64,000 nt of DNA from the NCBI GenBank assembly GCA_951801825.1, contig CATOOF010000001.1:134936-198935 (forward strand), in the 5' to 3' direction. The stretch comes from an uncultured Alphaproteobacteria bacterium. GTDB taxonomy: Bacteria > Pseudomonadota > Alphaproteobacteria > Rs-D84. The number at the start of each line of letters is the position of its first letter. Position 1 is the first letter of the stretch. This document shows, in pieces, positions 18,794-29,013 of this stretch. The position numbers and the translations under genes were made by a program. The notes below the pieces were generated by a model that saw nothing but the letters and a program-made list of their open reading frames with translations, did not search any database and was not told the DNA's origin.

Positions 18794-20626
18794 ATGAAAA
18801 TTCGCAACATTGCAATCATTGCACACGTTGACCACGGTAAAACAACACTGGTTGACAACATGCTGAAACAGTCGGGTACATTCCGCGAAAATGAAAAAGT
18901 TGAAGACCGCGTCATGGACAGCGGCGACATTGAACGTGAGCGCGGCATTACCATATCTGCCAAACCGACATCTATACAATGGCGCGATTACAAAATTAAT
19001 ATCGTTGACACGCCGGGCCATGCTGATTTCGGCGGCGAAGTGGAACGCATATTGTCCATGGTTGACGGGGTTGTACTGCTGGTTGATTCCGCCGAAGGTC
19101 CCCTGCCCCAGACAAAATTCGTATTATCCAAGGCATTAAAGCTGGGCCTGCGTCCGATTGTATGCATAAACAAGGTTGACCGTGCTGATGCCCGCCCGGA
19201 CGAAGTGCTGACCGAAACATTTGACCTGTTCGATAAACTGGGGGCAAATGATGCGCAATTAGACTTCCCGTATTTGTATTCCGTCGGCCGCGACGGTTGG
19301 GCCGTGCGTGACATGAATGACCCGCATACAGATTTGACCCCGCTGTTTCAGTTAATTGTGGACCACGTTCCCGCACCGGACTGTAATGGCGAACGTTGCC
19401 AGATTGATGCACCGTTTCGCATGCTGGCCACCACGCTAGAGGCGGATCCATACGTTGGGCGGATACTTACCGGCAAAATTGAATCCGGCACGGTTCGCGT
19501 GGGCCAGTCTGTCAAGGCAATATCAATGTCTGGCGAATTTATTGAAAATGCCAAAATTACCAAAATTATTGAGCACCGCGGCGTTGAAAAAGTATCCCGC
19601 GACAGCGCATCCGCAGGCGACATCGTCGTTGTTGCCGGTTTTTCTAAGGCAACCGTGGCCGACACCCTGTGCGACGTATCTGTGACGGAACCGATACCGG
19701 CCCTGCCGATTGACCCGCCAACCCTGACGATGACATTCTTTGTAAACACATCGCCACTGGCTGGGAAATCTGGCAAAAAATTAACATCGCGCATGATTGG
19801 CGAACGTCTGTTCAAAGAAGCCGAAACAAACATTGCATTAAAAGTAACGCAAAGCACCAACAACGAGGCATTTGAGGTTTCAGGCCGCGGCGAGTTGCAA
19901 TTGGGCATTCTTATCGAAACCATGCGCCGCGAAGGTTTTGAATTGTCAGTATCGCGCCCGCGCGTTGTAATGACAGAGAGCGAAAACGGTGAAAAGCTGG
20001 AACCCATCGAAGATGTTGTTATCGACGTTGATGACGAGTTTTCCGGTGTTGTAATCGAAAAGATGACCAAGCGCAAGGCAACTATTACAGAAATGAAACC
20101 ATCAGGCATCGGCAAGACCCGCATCGTATTTTCTGCGCCGTCACGCGGTCTGATTGGATATCTGTCGGAATTCCGCACCGACACCCGTGGAACAGGTATA
20201 ATGAATCGCGTATTTGCCGAATACGGCCCATACCGCGGCCCAATTACACAATATCGCCCGGGCGTTTTGGTATCGATGGAAAATGGTTCTGCGGCGACAT
20301 ACGCGCTGTTTAACCTGCAACCGCGCGGAACGCTGTTTATCGGCCCCCAGACAGAGGTTTATTCCGGTATGATTATCGGCGAACACACCAAGGAAAATGA
20401 CCTGGAGGTTAATCCGATAAAAGGCAAGGAACTGACCAACATGCGCTCTGTTACGGCGGATGAAAAACTGTTTCTGGCCCCGCCGCGCAAAATCACACTG
20501 GAAGAAGCGCTGTCATACATCCAGGATGACGAGCTGGTCGAAATAACACCGGCAACAATCCGTCTGCGCAAGAAAGAACTCGACAGCAATACGCGTAAAA
20601 AAATGCGCAAGAATACAGAAATGTAA
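18794..20626 (+). CDS. typA: Ribosome-associated GTPase TypA/BipA
   Basis: This translational GTPase helps 50S assembly and stress adaptation. G1 is [11 protein letters not shown], and the switch region has [26 protein letters not shown] and [12 protein letters not shown]. The C-terminal half holds EF-G-like domains and the TypA-specific tail. I chose the ATG at 18794, with AAGG nine bases upstream, giving 610 aa and the family N-terminus [16 protein letters not shown]; the longer open frame overlaps the divergent gene and is AT-rich. A terminator follows directly. Confidence 0.96.
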   Translation: MKIRNIAIIAHVDHGKTTLVDNMLKQSGTFRENEKVEDRVMDSGDIERERGITISAKPTSIQWRDYKINIVDTPGHADFGGEVERILSMVDGVVLLVDSAEGPLPQTKFVLSKALKLGLRPIVCINKVDRADARPDEVLTETFDLFDKLGANDAQLDFPYLYSVGRDGWAVRDMNDPHTDLTPLFQLIVDHVPAPDCNGERCQIDAPFRMLATTLEADPYVGRILTGKIESGTVRVGQSVKAISMSGEFIENAKITKIIEHRGVEKVSRDSASAGDIVVVAGFSKATVADTLCDVSVTEPIPALPIDPPTLTMTFFVNTSPLAGKSGKKLTSRMIGERLFKEAETNIALKVTQSTNNEAFEVSGRGELQLGILIETMRREGFELSVSRPRVVMTESENGEKLEPIEDVVIDVDDEFSGVVIEKMTKRKATITEMKPSGIGKTRIVFSAPSRGLIGYLSEFRTDTRGTGIMNRVFAEYGPYRGPITQYRPGVLVSMENGSAATYALFNLQPRGTLFIGPQTEVYSGMIIGEHTKENDLEVNPIKGKELTNMRSVTADEKLFLAPPRKITLEEALSYIQDDELVEITPATIRLRKKELDSNTRKKMRKNTEM

Positions 20627-20628
20627 AA

Positions 20629-20655
20629 AAAATCCCCATGTGGGGATTTTTTTTA
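20629..20655. terminator. Terminator after typA
   Basis: AATCCCC (20631-20637) and GGGGATT (20642-20648) with a four-base loop are followed by an eight-T run on the plus strand. A matching A-run on the other side lets it also end the convergent glycosyltransferase gene. Confidence 0.85.
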
Positions 20656-21897
20656 CAACCGTTCCTTCATCCATGCCCGCACCCGGCCGCGCCGAACACG
20701 CCCAGGAACCAAGCAGGAAACAAACTTTATCAAAAAGCGCTTGAACTTTATGTATATTGCGCCGCCGGTGGCGGCGCTGGCCGCGGCCAGCGCGACATCA
20801 TAGGATTTTTGCGCCGACTTGTTTTCCGATAAATCCCCCGCGTCGTATTTAAACCCGTTGTCATCAAAAAAGCGGCGCATATATTTCGTAACACCTATTA
20901 TCTGCGGCAGCTTAGAGTTATGCTCAGTCACGCGTTTTTCAACAGACGCCTGGATAAACACGCTGTCTAGTCCGCGCACCGTGTTCAGCATCCATTGTAT
21001 CGGACCGTTGTCTTTTACCCCGCTGTTTCTTTTAATCTGGATAACCCGACCACCGGGCCGCATAAACAGCGCCAGATGCAACGCCGTTCCCCCGCACCCG
21101 GCCAGGCATTTTGCATTTTTTATTATCGCCGCCTGGTGCGCCAGGGGCAATTTTTCAGGATAAATCACACGATAGCCGTTTTTCTCGAATATTTTTTGAA
21201 TCCGCTCTTCCCCGTAAACTTTCATTTCCGCCGACAGCGCCGCACGCGACACATAAATTTTATTACCCATGTCGTAATCTGGCACATTTTCTGCCATCGC
21301 ATCAAACGCCTTGCAGAAATCGGTATTGGCCCGACGCTTGGTCACCCACGACTGCGCCGGGACATAAACCCTTTTAAACCGTACGGATTTGTTAAGAATT
21401 AAAACATCACTGCGCGCAATCCCCAGCATGTCGGTAAAATCAAAAACAAACTTTTGGGCGCCGATATTTTTATTATCTATGAATATGGCCTTCATGCCCT
21501 TTTTGTATACACGCCCCAGCCCCCATGCACGGTTTAAATGCTCTAACAAAAAATGGCCAAAGTGCGGATAAATATTGCCTAAGAATATTGCCTGGTCTGC
21601 ACTGTCCGCCACATCCAGATTTTTTACCCGTGGTATAAACTGTCCCGATTTGCCACGCAGCTGAATAGACGACGGAACAAGACTATCATTCTTATCGAAT
21701 ATTCCAAACGCACCGTTTTTTATATCCACCGCAACCAGTCCGGAATCAACACAGTCGACATCCAAGGCGTCTTTATCAAACGGCGCACCGCTTATACGCC
21801 TGGCGGCAACATCCTTGTTGAAATATTTCTTATATTTCCTATCTGTATAAATTTCGCATTTCAAGCCGCACTCCTGTATTGAAAAATAAACATCCAA
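20653..21897 (-). CDS. Glycosyltransferase family 61-type protein
   Basis: This is a probable glycosyltransferase for surface polysaccharide, of the GT61 / DUF563 type. Recognisable parts are YPHFGHFLLEHLNRAWGL (residues ~110-127), NKIYVSRAALSAEMKVYGEE, and the C-terminal AGCGGTALHLALFMRPGGRVI, the usual nucleotide-sugar region of this family. There is no signal peptide; the last ~60 residues are basic and hydrophobic, perhaps membrane-associated. The sugar and acceptor cannot be predicted. It starts a glycan block and is divergent from the RgpF-like gene 39 bases away. Confidence 0.8.
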   Translation of the reverse strand: MDVYFSIQECGLKCEIYTDRKYKKYFNKDVAARRISGAPFDKDALDVDCVDSGLVAVDIKNGAFGIFDKNDSLVPSSIQLRGKSGQFIPRVKNLDVADSADQAIFLGNIYPHFGHFLLEHLNRAWGLGRVYKKGMKAIFIDNKNIGAQKFVFDFTDMLGIARSDVLILNKSVRFKRVYVPAQSWVTKRRANTDFCKAFDAMAENVPDYDMGNKIYVSRAALSAEMKVYGEERIQKIFEKNGYRVIYPEKLPLAHQAAIIKNAKCLAGCGGTALHLALFMRPGGRVIQIKRNSGVKDNGPIQWMLNTVRGLDSVFIQASVEKRVTEHNSKLPQIIGVTKYMRRFFDDNGFKYDAGDLSENKSAQKSYDVALAAASAATGGAIYIKFKRFLIKFVSCLVPGRVRRGRVRAWMKERL

Positions 21898-21936
21898 CCG
21901 TTATTATATGATTATTATTAAATAATAGGAATATAA

Positions 21937-22785
21937 ATGTCCACAAAAAGACTGTTTCTGTTTGCAGCATACGACCGGGCCGGAAACATTGATGCATCAC
22001 TTGAATACTATGTTGGGGCACTGTCCAAATACGGCGATGTAATCGTTCATATGGACTCTGACTGTCGGGACGGCTCAATAAAAAAGCTGATGCCATATAC
22101 AATCCATGCCGACGCACGGCGTCACGGCGAATACGATTTTGGCTCATACAAACGGGCATACACCCATGCCCGCAACGCGGACATTTTAAGCGATTATGAT
22201 TTCGTATACATGGTAAATGATTCTGTGTACGGGCCGCTGGCGGATATTGGGCCGGCACTCCATGCCATGGAATCAATGGGGGTGGATGCATTCGGTCCGG
22301 TATGCAATCCAAATCCCGATCATCCGCATATACAATCATGGTTTATAGGCATGCGCCCAACAGTATTCCTGTCCCCGTGGTTTGAAAAATTCATAACATC
22401 CGTACGCCCCCAAACAAACAAGGGAACCATAACAAAATTATATGAACAGGGTTTTACCGCCCTGGTTGCGGGACATAACCTGTCCTGGGGATGCCTGTGG
22501 AATGTGGAAAACCGCGGCGTTTATAACAAGATAAAAAAATTATATCGAACCGGCCTGCCCTTTATGAAAAAGGTGGCGTTTTCGCGGCACGGCGGCCGGC
22601 TGGGGCGCCAGATATTATACGTGCTGGGGCATATATCCCCGACCGCACGCGACGCAATAATGGAAAATGCCCGTCGTACATATGGCGTGGAATATATGGA
22701 CTGGCTTTTGACAAACAATCCGGTTAAAATATTTATGCGCGGCCTGAAATACGGAATAAAAAAGGCCCGCAAGGGACAATTATGA
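21937..22785 (+). CDS. RgpF-like rhamnan synthesis family protein
   Basis: The sequence resembles the rhamnan synthesis protein F family (PF05045), putative glycosyltransferases of rhamnose-rich and other surface polymers. Visible family features are FAAYDRAGNIDASLEYYVGAL, DFGSYKRAYTHA, the MVNDSVYGPL motif near residue 90 and SWFIGMRPTVF. AGGAA lies eight bases before the ATG. Its TGA overlaps the ATG of the next gene, so the pair is translationally coupled. At 282 aa it corresponds to a single RgpF domain without extra modules. Confidence 0.8.
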   Translation: MSTKRLFLFAAYDRAGNIDASLEYYVGALSKYGDVIVHMDSDCRDGSIKKLMPYTIHADARRHGEYDFGSYKRAYTHARNADILSDYDFVYMVNDSVYGPLADIGPALHAMESMGVDAFGPVCNPNPDHPHIQSWFIGMRPTVFLSPWFEKFITSVRPQTNKGTITKLYEQGFTALVAGHNLSWGCLWNVENRGVYNKIKKLYRTGLPFMKKVAFSRHGGRLGRQILYVLGHISPTARDAIMENARRTYGVEYMDWLLTNNPVKIFMRGLKYGIKKARKGQL

Positions 22786-23621
22786 AGCATCACAGTACCA
22801 AACGCATTGCGGCAATTACAATGGCCCGCAACGATGAATTTTTCTTGAACCGCTGGATATCATATTACGGCGAACAATTTGGCGAAGAAAACCTGTATAT
22901 ATATCTTGACGGCCTGGACCAGCCCACGCCGGCCCGTGCGGGACGTGCAAACATAACAAAAATGCCGCACAAAGACCAGGCGGTCCAAAAAGGCGACAAA
23001 ACAAGAATACTGTTGCTGTCGGATTTGGCGCGCAGGCTGTTTGCCGACGGATATGACATTGTTGTCGGATGCGACTGTGATGAATTTCTGGTTGTGGATC
23101 CGGCATTGGGCGTAACGCTCAGCGAATATCTGTCGAATAAAAAAATCGGCACAACACTGTCTGGATTGGGTCTGGATGTCGGAATGGACCTGAATTCAGA
23201 AAGCCCCCTGGACGAAGGTATGCCAATGCTGCCCCAGCGCAGGTATGCATTGATGTCCACACGTTATACGAAACCCGTCGTGTTAAGCCGCCCGGCCACC
23301 TGGGGCAGCGGATTTCACAGCGTAAAGGGCCATAATTTTCACATTGATAAAAATTTGTACCTGTTGCATTTCGGCGGCGTTGATTTAGACATGATAAAAA
23401 ACAAAATCGGCGACAGAAACCCGTCATGGGCACGGCATCTGAAAAAGCGGGCCAAAACGATTGATATCATAACACGCGCCCGGCATAAAAACATGCCGCG
23501 CGCACTGGCGCGCGTGATGCAGCGCATCTTTCGTCCAATATACGACCTGAACAAACCGGGTATGCTGGGGCTGAAATGGGTAACAACAATACCGGAACGT
23601 TTTGAAGAAACGGGAATATAA
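22782..23621 (+). CDS. Glycosyltransferase, GT2-like (PF13704 type)
   Basis: This protein begins KRIAAITMARNDEFFLNRWISYYGEQFG, the hallmark of the Glyco_tranf_2_4 family found in capsule and lipopolysaccharide loci. A DxD-like site is visible in VVGCDCDEFLVVDPA (~residues 88-102). No membrane helix is evident. The ATG overlaps the RgpF-like stop by four bases (ATGA). It ends convergent to a GT2 gene three bases away. The donor sugar is unknown. Confidence 0.8.
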   Translation: MKHHSTKRIAAITMARNDEFFLNRWISYYGEQFGEENLYIYLDGLDQPTPARAGRANITKMPHKDQAVQKGDKTRILLLSDLARRLFADGYDIVVGCDCDEFLVVDPALGVTLSEYLSNKKIGTTLSGLGLDVGMDLNSESPLDEGMPMLPQRRYALMSTRYTKPVVLSRPATWGSGFHSVKGHNFHIDKNLYLLHFGGVDLDMIKNKIGDRNPSWARHLKKRAKTIDIITRARHKNMPRALARVMQRIFRPIYDLNKPGMLGLKWVTTIPERFEETGI

Positions 23622-23624
23622 AAA

Positions 23625-24629
23625 CTATTTTTTGATGAACCCGCGAATCCATCGACGGTATTTACGTGCACGATATCCCGACGGATTGTCAAAACATCCC
23701 ATTTTTTCCATGTGCTGTAAACGGTCAACCGCGCTCTGACGATTAATTTCATCACCGGCACGGCGCACTGCACGCACGCATGTAATTATAAAGGGCCATA
23801 AAAACTCCCGCTGCCAGCGGCGCATCTCGCCCGGTCTGGCGACTGCGGCGGCGGCCTCGTACGAGCGCGCGATAGACATTCCTACGTTTTCATACAAACG
23901 CTGGGCGTGCGCGTTGTTTAGCGCACTGGACCAATGCGGCACATAGTAATACAACGGCAGGCGCGTTATCGCCGCGCGCGGATGCGAGAATATCACGCGT
24001 GTCCACCATGGAAAATCTTCTGTTATTCTTATATCGGTATCAAATGCAATATTTGATATAAGATTTCGTCTGTACAAATGCATTACCGGATAACAGTGAC
24101 GCACGCGCCAGCGGCCCATGCTGTGGTTACGCTCTGTCGCATATTTTATAAGATTATCAGTTACCTTGTATTTAATGCGGCTGATATCATAGGTTTTCTG
24201 GCGCACATTGGAACTGATGCGGATTCCCACGCGCATTCCGGCGCGAACGCGGCGGTGCATTCTTATATCATGTCGAAAAGACACGATATCAGCATTGACA
24301 CTGTTTGCAATATGATGCGTTATCTCCAGCGTCTGGGGATGTATATAGTCATCCGAATCCAGGAACAAAATCCATTCGCCCAGCGCGGCGGCAATGCCGT
24401 CATTTCTTGCGGCCGACACGCCCTCGTTCTTTTTATTGATAATACGAATTCGTGCATCCAATGCGCCATATTCGTTTAAAATTTCGGCTGATTTATCAGT
24501 ACTGCCGTCATTTATACATATCAATTCCCAGTCTGTGTAAGTCTGGGCACGCACGCTGTCGATACAGCGGCGCAGGTATTTGGCGACATTATAAACAGGC
24601 ACAACAACGGAAATCATGAGTTTTTGCAC
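23625..24629 (-). CDS. Family 2 glycosyltransferase (copy A)
   Basis: This is a GT-A fold transferase of family GT2. The N-terminal domain has ISVVVPVYNVAKYLRRCIDSV, INDGSTDKS and the metal-binding DSDDYIHPQT. The C-terminal half (EDFPWWTRVIFSHPRAAITRLPLYYYV) is typical of capsular and lipopolysaccharide GT2 enzymes. It is paralogous over its whole length to the next gene upstream, which it overlaps by 16 bases, evidence of a tandem duplication. There is no membrane anchor; it is cytoplasmic, probably acting on a lipid-linked glycan. Confidence 0.9.
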   Translation of the reverse strand: MQKLMISVVVPVYNVAKYLRRCIDSVRAQTYTDWELICINDGSTDKSAEILNEYGALDARIRIINKKNEGVSAARNDGIAAALGEWILFLDSDDYIHPQTLEITHHIANSVNADIVSFRHDIRMHRRVRAGMRVGIRISSNVRQKTYDISRIKYKVTDNLIKYATERNHSMGRWRVRHCYPVMHLYRRNLISNIAFDTDIRITEDFPWWTRVIFSHPRAAITRLPLYYYVPHWSSALNNAHAQRLYENVGMSIARSYEAAAAVARPGEMRRWQREFLWPFIITCVRAVRRAGDEINRQSAVDRLQHMEKMGCFDNPSGYRARKYRRWIRGFIKK

Positions 24630-25645
24630 CCGCCTTTGATAAAGTCATAAATATCGTGACGCATGCGCCGTGCACGACGCGTCGGCGGATTCTGCAGAGC
24701 GCCAATCTGTTTCAGACTGCAAAAGCATCGACGCGCCACGTCCAAATCCATATCATTGTCCAGATAGCGCACCTTGCGCCAGGCCCACTTTATAAACAGC
24801 CACAGGAACTTTCGCGACCACTGCGCCATCTGATATTCGTTTGCACGGGCGGAATAAAGACTGTATGCGCTTTCTATGCCGATGCACAAACTCTGCAGTA
24901 TTCGCAACTGTTTTGACGACAGCACAATCCCCCCAAAATTCGGCACGTAAAAATACAACGGCAATGCGGTTATCGTCACCCGTGGATTTTTTAGCATTAC
25001 GGCGCTCCACCACGGAAAATCTTCAAACAAAATGCCCTTGATAAACGGCGTGTCGGCAATCAAATCGCGGCGATACAAATTTTTCCAAACCTGGCAGTGC
25101 TTTATCAGCCAACGGCGTTTTGGATTAAATGCATTGTGTGCATATTCGGTCGCATACTGGTAAACGTCGTTTGTAACACGCGTTTTAATTTTATCAACAT
25201 TGTATTTTTTATGCATGCGTGCCGGCACGACGCTGTCTGTATCCAGCCCCAGTTTATGGCGCACCATCAACTGCGGACGATATATCCTGTCGTATGTAAA
25301 AGATACAATATCGGAATTATCGCGCCGCGCCATGTGATAGGCGATTTCCATTGTCTGCGGATGAATAAAATCATCACTGTCCAGATAGAGAACATATTCG
25401 CCCAATGCATGGGGCATTCCGGCATTACGCGCATCCGACAGCCCCCCGTTTTCTTTTGTAACAACAACAAAACGCGGGTCACGGGCGGCATACTCGGCCA
25501 GTATTGCGCCGCAACCATCGGGACTGCCGTCGTTTACACATATCGCCTGCCAATCAGAAAAAGTCTGGTTTAAAACACTGTCCAGACACCGGCGCAGATA
25601 TTTTTCTACATTATATACGGGTATGATTACTGAAATCGCAGGCAT
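24614..25645 (-). CDS. Family 2 glycosyltransferase (copy B)
   Basis: Like its neighbour, it has ISVIIPVYNVEKYLRRCLDSV, VNDGSPDGC and DSDDFIHPQT, then EDFPWWSAVMLKNPRVTITALPLYFYV. The acceptor-side half has diverged more than the nucleotide-sugar half, suggesting that the two copies add to different acceptors. A short basic C-terminus (RRARRMRHDIYDFIKGG) is shared by both copies and may touch the membrane. It follows the capsule-synthesis gene by 13 bases on the same strand. Confidence 0.9.
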   Translation of the reverse strand: MPAISVIIPVYNVEKYLRRCLDSVLNQTFSDWQAICVNDGSPDGCGAILAEYAARDPRFVVVTKENGGLSDARNAGMPHALGEYVLYLDSDDFIHPQTMEIAYHMARRDNSDIVSFTYDRIYRPQLMVRHKLGLDTDSVVPARMHKKYNVDKIKTRVTNDVYQYATEYAHNAFNPKRRWLIKHCQVWKNLYRRDLIADTPFIKGILFEDFPWWSAVMLKNPRVTITALPLYFYVPNFGGIVLSSKQLRILQSLCIGIESAYSLYSARANEYQMAQWSRKFLWLFIKWAWRKVRYLDNDMDLDVARRCFCSLKQIGALQNPPTRRARRMRHDIYDFIKGGCKNS

Positions 25646-25658
25646 GGTTGCACCTTTG

Positions 25659-26573
25659 TTAGTTCTTGTTCATTTTGTTTATCATCTCGTACGCGGTGGT
25701 GCCGGGTACGGGATTTTCTGCATACGAACTTTTATATGCGGTTTTCTGAAAGAAAGCGCCTTCGGTATGCTTTTCAAACTCTTTTTTATTAAAAGGCTTG
25801 TCTGCGATATCCCACCATAGGGCGTGTGTCGGATCCTGGTCGCGATGCGGCATGGCGGCAAAATATTTTTTTGCACGCGCATCGCCTGTCACCAGCGTCT
25901 TAAACAACAACTGGTGCATAAAGTAATCAAAACTGCTGTCTTCATGTGCCCAGTAATCCTGTATCATCGCACGCCATGCCGCCAACAGATAGGCACCCTT
26001 TCGGGCACGTATGAAACAGTTCTGCATAAAGCTGTACGGACTGCCCACGCGCTGGCCCGTCAGATATACAAAGAAATCCTGGTCAACTATCCACTGTGGT
26101 ATCGGGGATGTTACAAATCCGGTTGAATCCAGCCAGAATCCGCCGTATTGGTACAACAACTCTACCCGGCATATGTCTGCAAAATGCGCATTCTTTATCA
26201 TGCCCTTTCTGCGTTTCTCCATTATGACATCGGGCAGTTTTATGTATTCAAACAGCGTCTTTTCATCCAGCACGACCAATTCCTGGCTGCAATGCGCACG
26301 CACACTGCGAAAGCAGGCTTTTACCAGTTCGGGCGCGTTTTCCTCGCCCTGGAGCCATATGGAAAATATCTTTTCGTGCTTGTCATTACGAATGGGCTTT
26401 TGCTCTTCCACCGCGGCGGCGGCCGGCAGATATCGCTGGAAATACCGCGGTATTACACGCGCGATAACATCGCTGCGAACGGCGCGCCTATGTTCGCGGT
26501 CGCGCCAGAACCAGTTTAAAATATGTCCATTGACAATTACGTCCGACATCGCGACCATTCGTGACAAATTCAT
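25659..26573 (-). CDS. Capsular polysaccharide synthesis protein (PF05704-like, GT32 clan)
   Basis: This is a probable glycosyltransferase with the DxD-type site of the GT32 / Caps_synth group. IFSIWLQGEENAPELVKACF, ADICRVELLYQYGGFWLDST and LWWDIADKPFNKKEFEKH match the expected order. The residue pair in YGGFWLDST corresponds to the sugar-donor site. It has 304 aa and no signal peptide. It is the first of three minus-strand glycan genes and lies 25 bases downstream of the recA stop. Confidence 0.82.
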   Translation of the reverse strand: MNLSRMVAMSDVIVNGHILNWFWRDREHRRAVRSDVIARVIPRYFQRYLPAAAAVEEQKPIRNDKHEKIFSIWLQGEENAPELVKACFRSVRAHCSQELVVLDEKTLFEYIKLPDVIMEKRRKGMIKNAHFADICRVELLYQYGGFWLDSTGFVTSPIPQWIVDQDFFVYLTGQRVGSPYSFMQNCFIRARKGAYLLAAWRAMIQDYWAHEDSSFDYFMHQLLFKTLVTGDARAKKYFAAMPHRDQDPTHALWWDIADKPFNKKEFEKHTEGAFFQKTAYKSSYAENPVPGTTAYEMINKMNKN

Positions 26574-26597
26574 CTGTATACCCCTTTATATTTATAC

Positions 26598-27680
26598 CTA
26601 TTCGGACACCGACGCATCTTCACTGTCCGCATCATCGGCCGGACCGGTTGTCATTTCTTCGGCAATTCCGGCCGCACGCGCCATGATTTTATCCAACAGC
26701 GCCGCCTGAACATCTTCGCGTTCCTTCAGCCACTGACGCGCGTTTGCCTCGCCCTGGCCCATACGTTCGTTGTTATAGGAATAAAAACTGCCGGCCTTTT
26801 CAATCAGGTCATATTTTACACCCATGTCCAGGATTTCGCTGATGCGGCTTATACCTTCGCCGTACATGATTTTAAAATCAACCGTGCGGAATGGCGGTGC
26901 AACCTTGTTCTTTACAACCTTTACGCGGGTTTCATTTCCGATAACGTTTTCCTTGTCCTTTATCTGGCCCGTGCGGCGTATGTCCAAGCGAACCGATGCA
27001 TAGAACTTTAACGCGTTACCACCCGACGTGGTCTCAGGATTACCAAACATTACGCCGATTTTCATACGAATTTGGTTAATGAATATAAGCAGCGTGTTAC
27101 TGCGCGATACCGACCCGGCCAGTTTCTTTAAAGACTGTGACATCAGTCGCGCCGTTGTGCCAACAAAAGAATCGCCGATGTTGCCCTCCAGCTCAGCCTT
27201 TGGTACCAGTGCCGCCACAGAATCGATTACCACAACGTCAACCGCACCGGACTTAATAAGCGTATCTGCAATTTCAAGCGCCTGTTCGCCGGAATCAGGC
27301 TGAGATATAATCAAATCAGAAACATTAACACCCAGCTTTTTAGCATAGCTTGGGTCCAGGGCGTTTTCTGCATCAATATACGCGCACGTACCGCCTTTCT
27401 TTTGAGCCTCTGCCACGGCATGCAACGCCAGCGTTGTTTTACCACTGCTTTCCGGCCCGTAAATTTCAACAATTCGGCCACGCGGATACCCGCCAATCCC
27501 CAGTGCGATATCCAGCCCCAGACTGCCCGACGATATCGCCTCTATATTCTGCTGGGAACCGTCGCCCATTTTCATAATGGCTTCTTTGCCAAACTGTTTT
27601 TGAATCTGTGCCAGCGCCGATTCCAATGCGGGGTTCTTGTTCCCTGCGCCCGCTTCTTTTGCAACTTCTTTCTTTGCCAT
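26598..27680 (-). CDS. recA: Recombinase RecA
   Basis: RecA forms filaments on single-stranded DNA for homologous repair and SOS induction. Walker A is GPESSGKTT, Walker [11 protein letters not shown], and the DNA-binding loop 2 region [25 protein letters not shown] is intact. Compared with the E. coli protein, the usual EHALDP reads ENALDP (Glu kept, His changed) and the loop 1 region reads [14 protein letters not shown]. The C-terminus is acidic. AAGGGG precedes the ATG. The 360-aa length is normal. Confidence 0.97.
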   Translation of the reverse strand: MAKKEVAKEAGAGNKNPALESALAQIQKQFGKEAIMKMGDGSQQNIEAISSGSLGLDIALGIGGYPRGRIVEIYGPESSGKTTLALHAVAEAQKKGGTCAYIDAENALDPSYAKKLGVNVSDLIISQPDSGEQALEIADTLIKSGAVDVVVIDSVAALVPKAELEGNIGDSFVGTTARLMSQSLKKLAGSVSRSNTLLIFINQIRMKIGVMFGNPETTSGGNALKFYASVRLDIRRTGQIKDKENVIGNETRVKVVKNKVAPPFRTVDFKIMYGEGISRISEILDMGVKYDLIEKAGSFYSYNNERMGQGEANARQWLKEREDVQAALLDKIMARAAGIAEEMTTGPADDADSEDASVSE

Positions 27681-27744
27681 ATTTTCCCCTTTTTATCTTA
27701 AGAAAATCATACAAGGAAAATAAGCGCCGCGCAATCAAATAGTT

Positions 27745-28932
27745 TCAACGCCGGCCGCTGACCAGAACCCCCACCGCCAGTGCCCCAATCGTTGCGGTTA
27801 CCGCCCATACGGCCGCGGTTGTCCCGTATATGGCAATGCATGCCGCCCCAAGAATCGGCGCCACAATATTTGGCAGATTCACGCTTGTTCTAAATACGCC
27901 GTAAAAACGCGACTGGTCGGATTTTTTCGCATTGTCAAAAAACATCAAATCGTGTACCGATTCCATCAGCGCCCCCGATATCTGCCACAGCACAAATATC
28001 GCCAGCAGCGGAAATCCCGTAACAACGGTTGCGGCCGCCGAAAACACCGCAAACGAGCCAAAGCCCATCATCAGCCATATAGATTTGCCGAAACGCCGTA
28101 CGGCACGTCCCATAAACTCGCTAAGCACCAGATACGGAATAATCCCCAGCGTCAAAACCCACCCCAGCGTGTCCTTGGTAAAGCCGTTTTCAATCACCAC
28201 GATCGGCACATACAAATACCGCATTGCACGCAGTGAATAGTATCCGAAATTTATTGCATATGCGCGTGCCATTCCGGGGGCGGCAAAAAACATCCGCATA
28301 TTGCGCCACAGTGCACGCACGGTTCTGCGCGGGTTCACAGGACGTCGTTTTTTGTCTTCTTGAACAATTCCAAAAAATTTAAAGAACATCCATCCGGCCA
28401 GGTATATCAGCGCCGACGCAAAAAACGCCGCACGGTTTCCAAAATATCCTGCAATCGCCACTGCAATCATTGGCGCAAACAAGGCCCCCACATTCAGCCA
28501 CAGATGATATCGTGCATTAAGCTTTGCCATACCGACATTCTTGGAAAAATCCGACATGAACAGCGGTATCAGCACACCCACCAGTGTAATTGCAACACCG
28601 GTTGTATAGTCCAGTGCGATAAACGTAAACGGCTTGATGGAAAAGCTCATCATTGCATAGCACACCGCCAGCATCAGCATAGAAAAATAAAACAGCTTTG
28701 CCTTTGAAAACTGGCGCAACAGTTCATTTGCAAACAACCCGACAATCATGCAAAACGCGGCATATATTGCCACATAAATACCGACAACTGCCGACGATCG
28801 AAATATTTCCAATATAACCAGCGAATAAACGGCGTTATAAATACCGTCTGCAAAACCGGTAAACAATCCGAAATTTGCGAATGAAAATCCGCTGACAAAA
28901 TTACGCATCGAAAGATATTTGTCTTTTGCCAC
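27745..28932 (-). CDS. MFS-type membrane transporter
   Basis: This is a multi-pass transporter of ~12 hydrophobic segments in two halves separated by a basic cytoplasmic loop (~200-225, EDKKRRPVNPRRTVRALW), the major facilitator layout. Motif A-like sequences are weak (ANELLRQFSKAKLFYF, MGRAVRRFGKSIWLMM). No substrate can be inferred. It sits between addB and recA on the same strand, 64 bases upstream of recA, with no linking function evident. Confidence 0.8.
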   Translation of the reverse strand: MAKDKYLSMRNFVSGFSFANFGLFTGFADGIYNAVYSLVILEIFRSSAVVGIYVAIYAAFCMIVGLFANELLRQFSKAKLFYFSMLMLAVCYAMMSFSIKPFTFIALDYTTGVAITLVGVLIPLFMSDFSKNVGMAKLNARYHLWLNVGALFAPMIAVAIAGYFGNRAAFFASALIYLAGWMFFKFFGIVQEDKKRRPVNPRRTVRALWRNMRMFFAAPGMARAYAINFGYYSLRAMRYLYVPIVVIENGFTKDTLGWVLTLGIIPYLVLSEFMGRAVRRFGKSIWLMMGFGSFAVFSAAATVVTGFPLLAIFVLWQISGALMESVHDLMFFDNAKKSDQSRFYGVFRTSVNLPNIVAPILGAACIAIYGTTAAVWAVTATIGALAVGVLVSGRR

Positions 28933-29013
28933 GTTATCCTCTCTCCATCCAATGGGGTAATAAATCCCTTGTGCGCGAATTTTATCATAAATTTTTTATC
29001 CGCGCAAATATGG

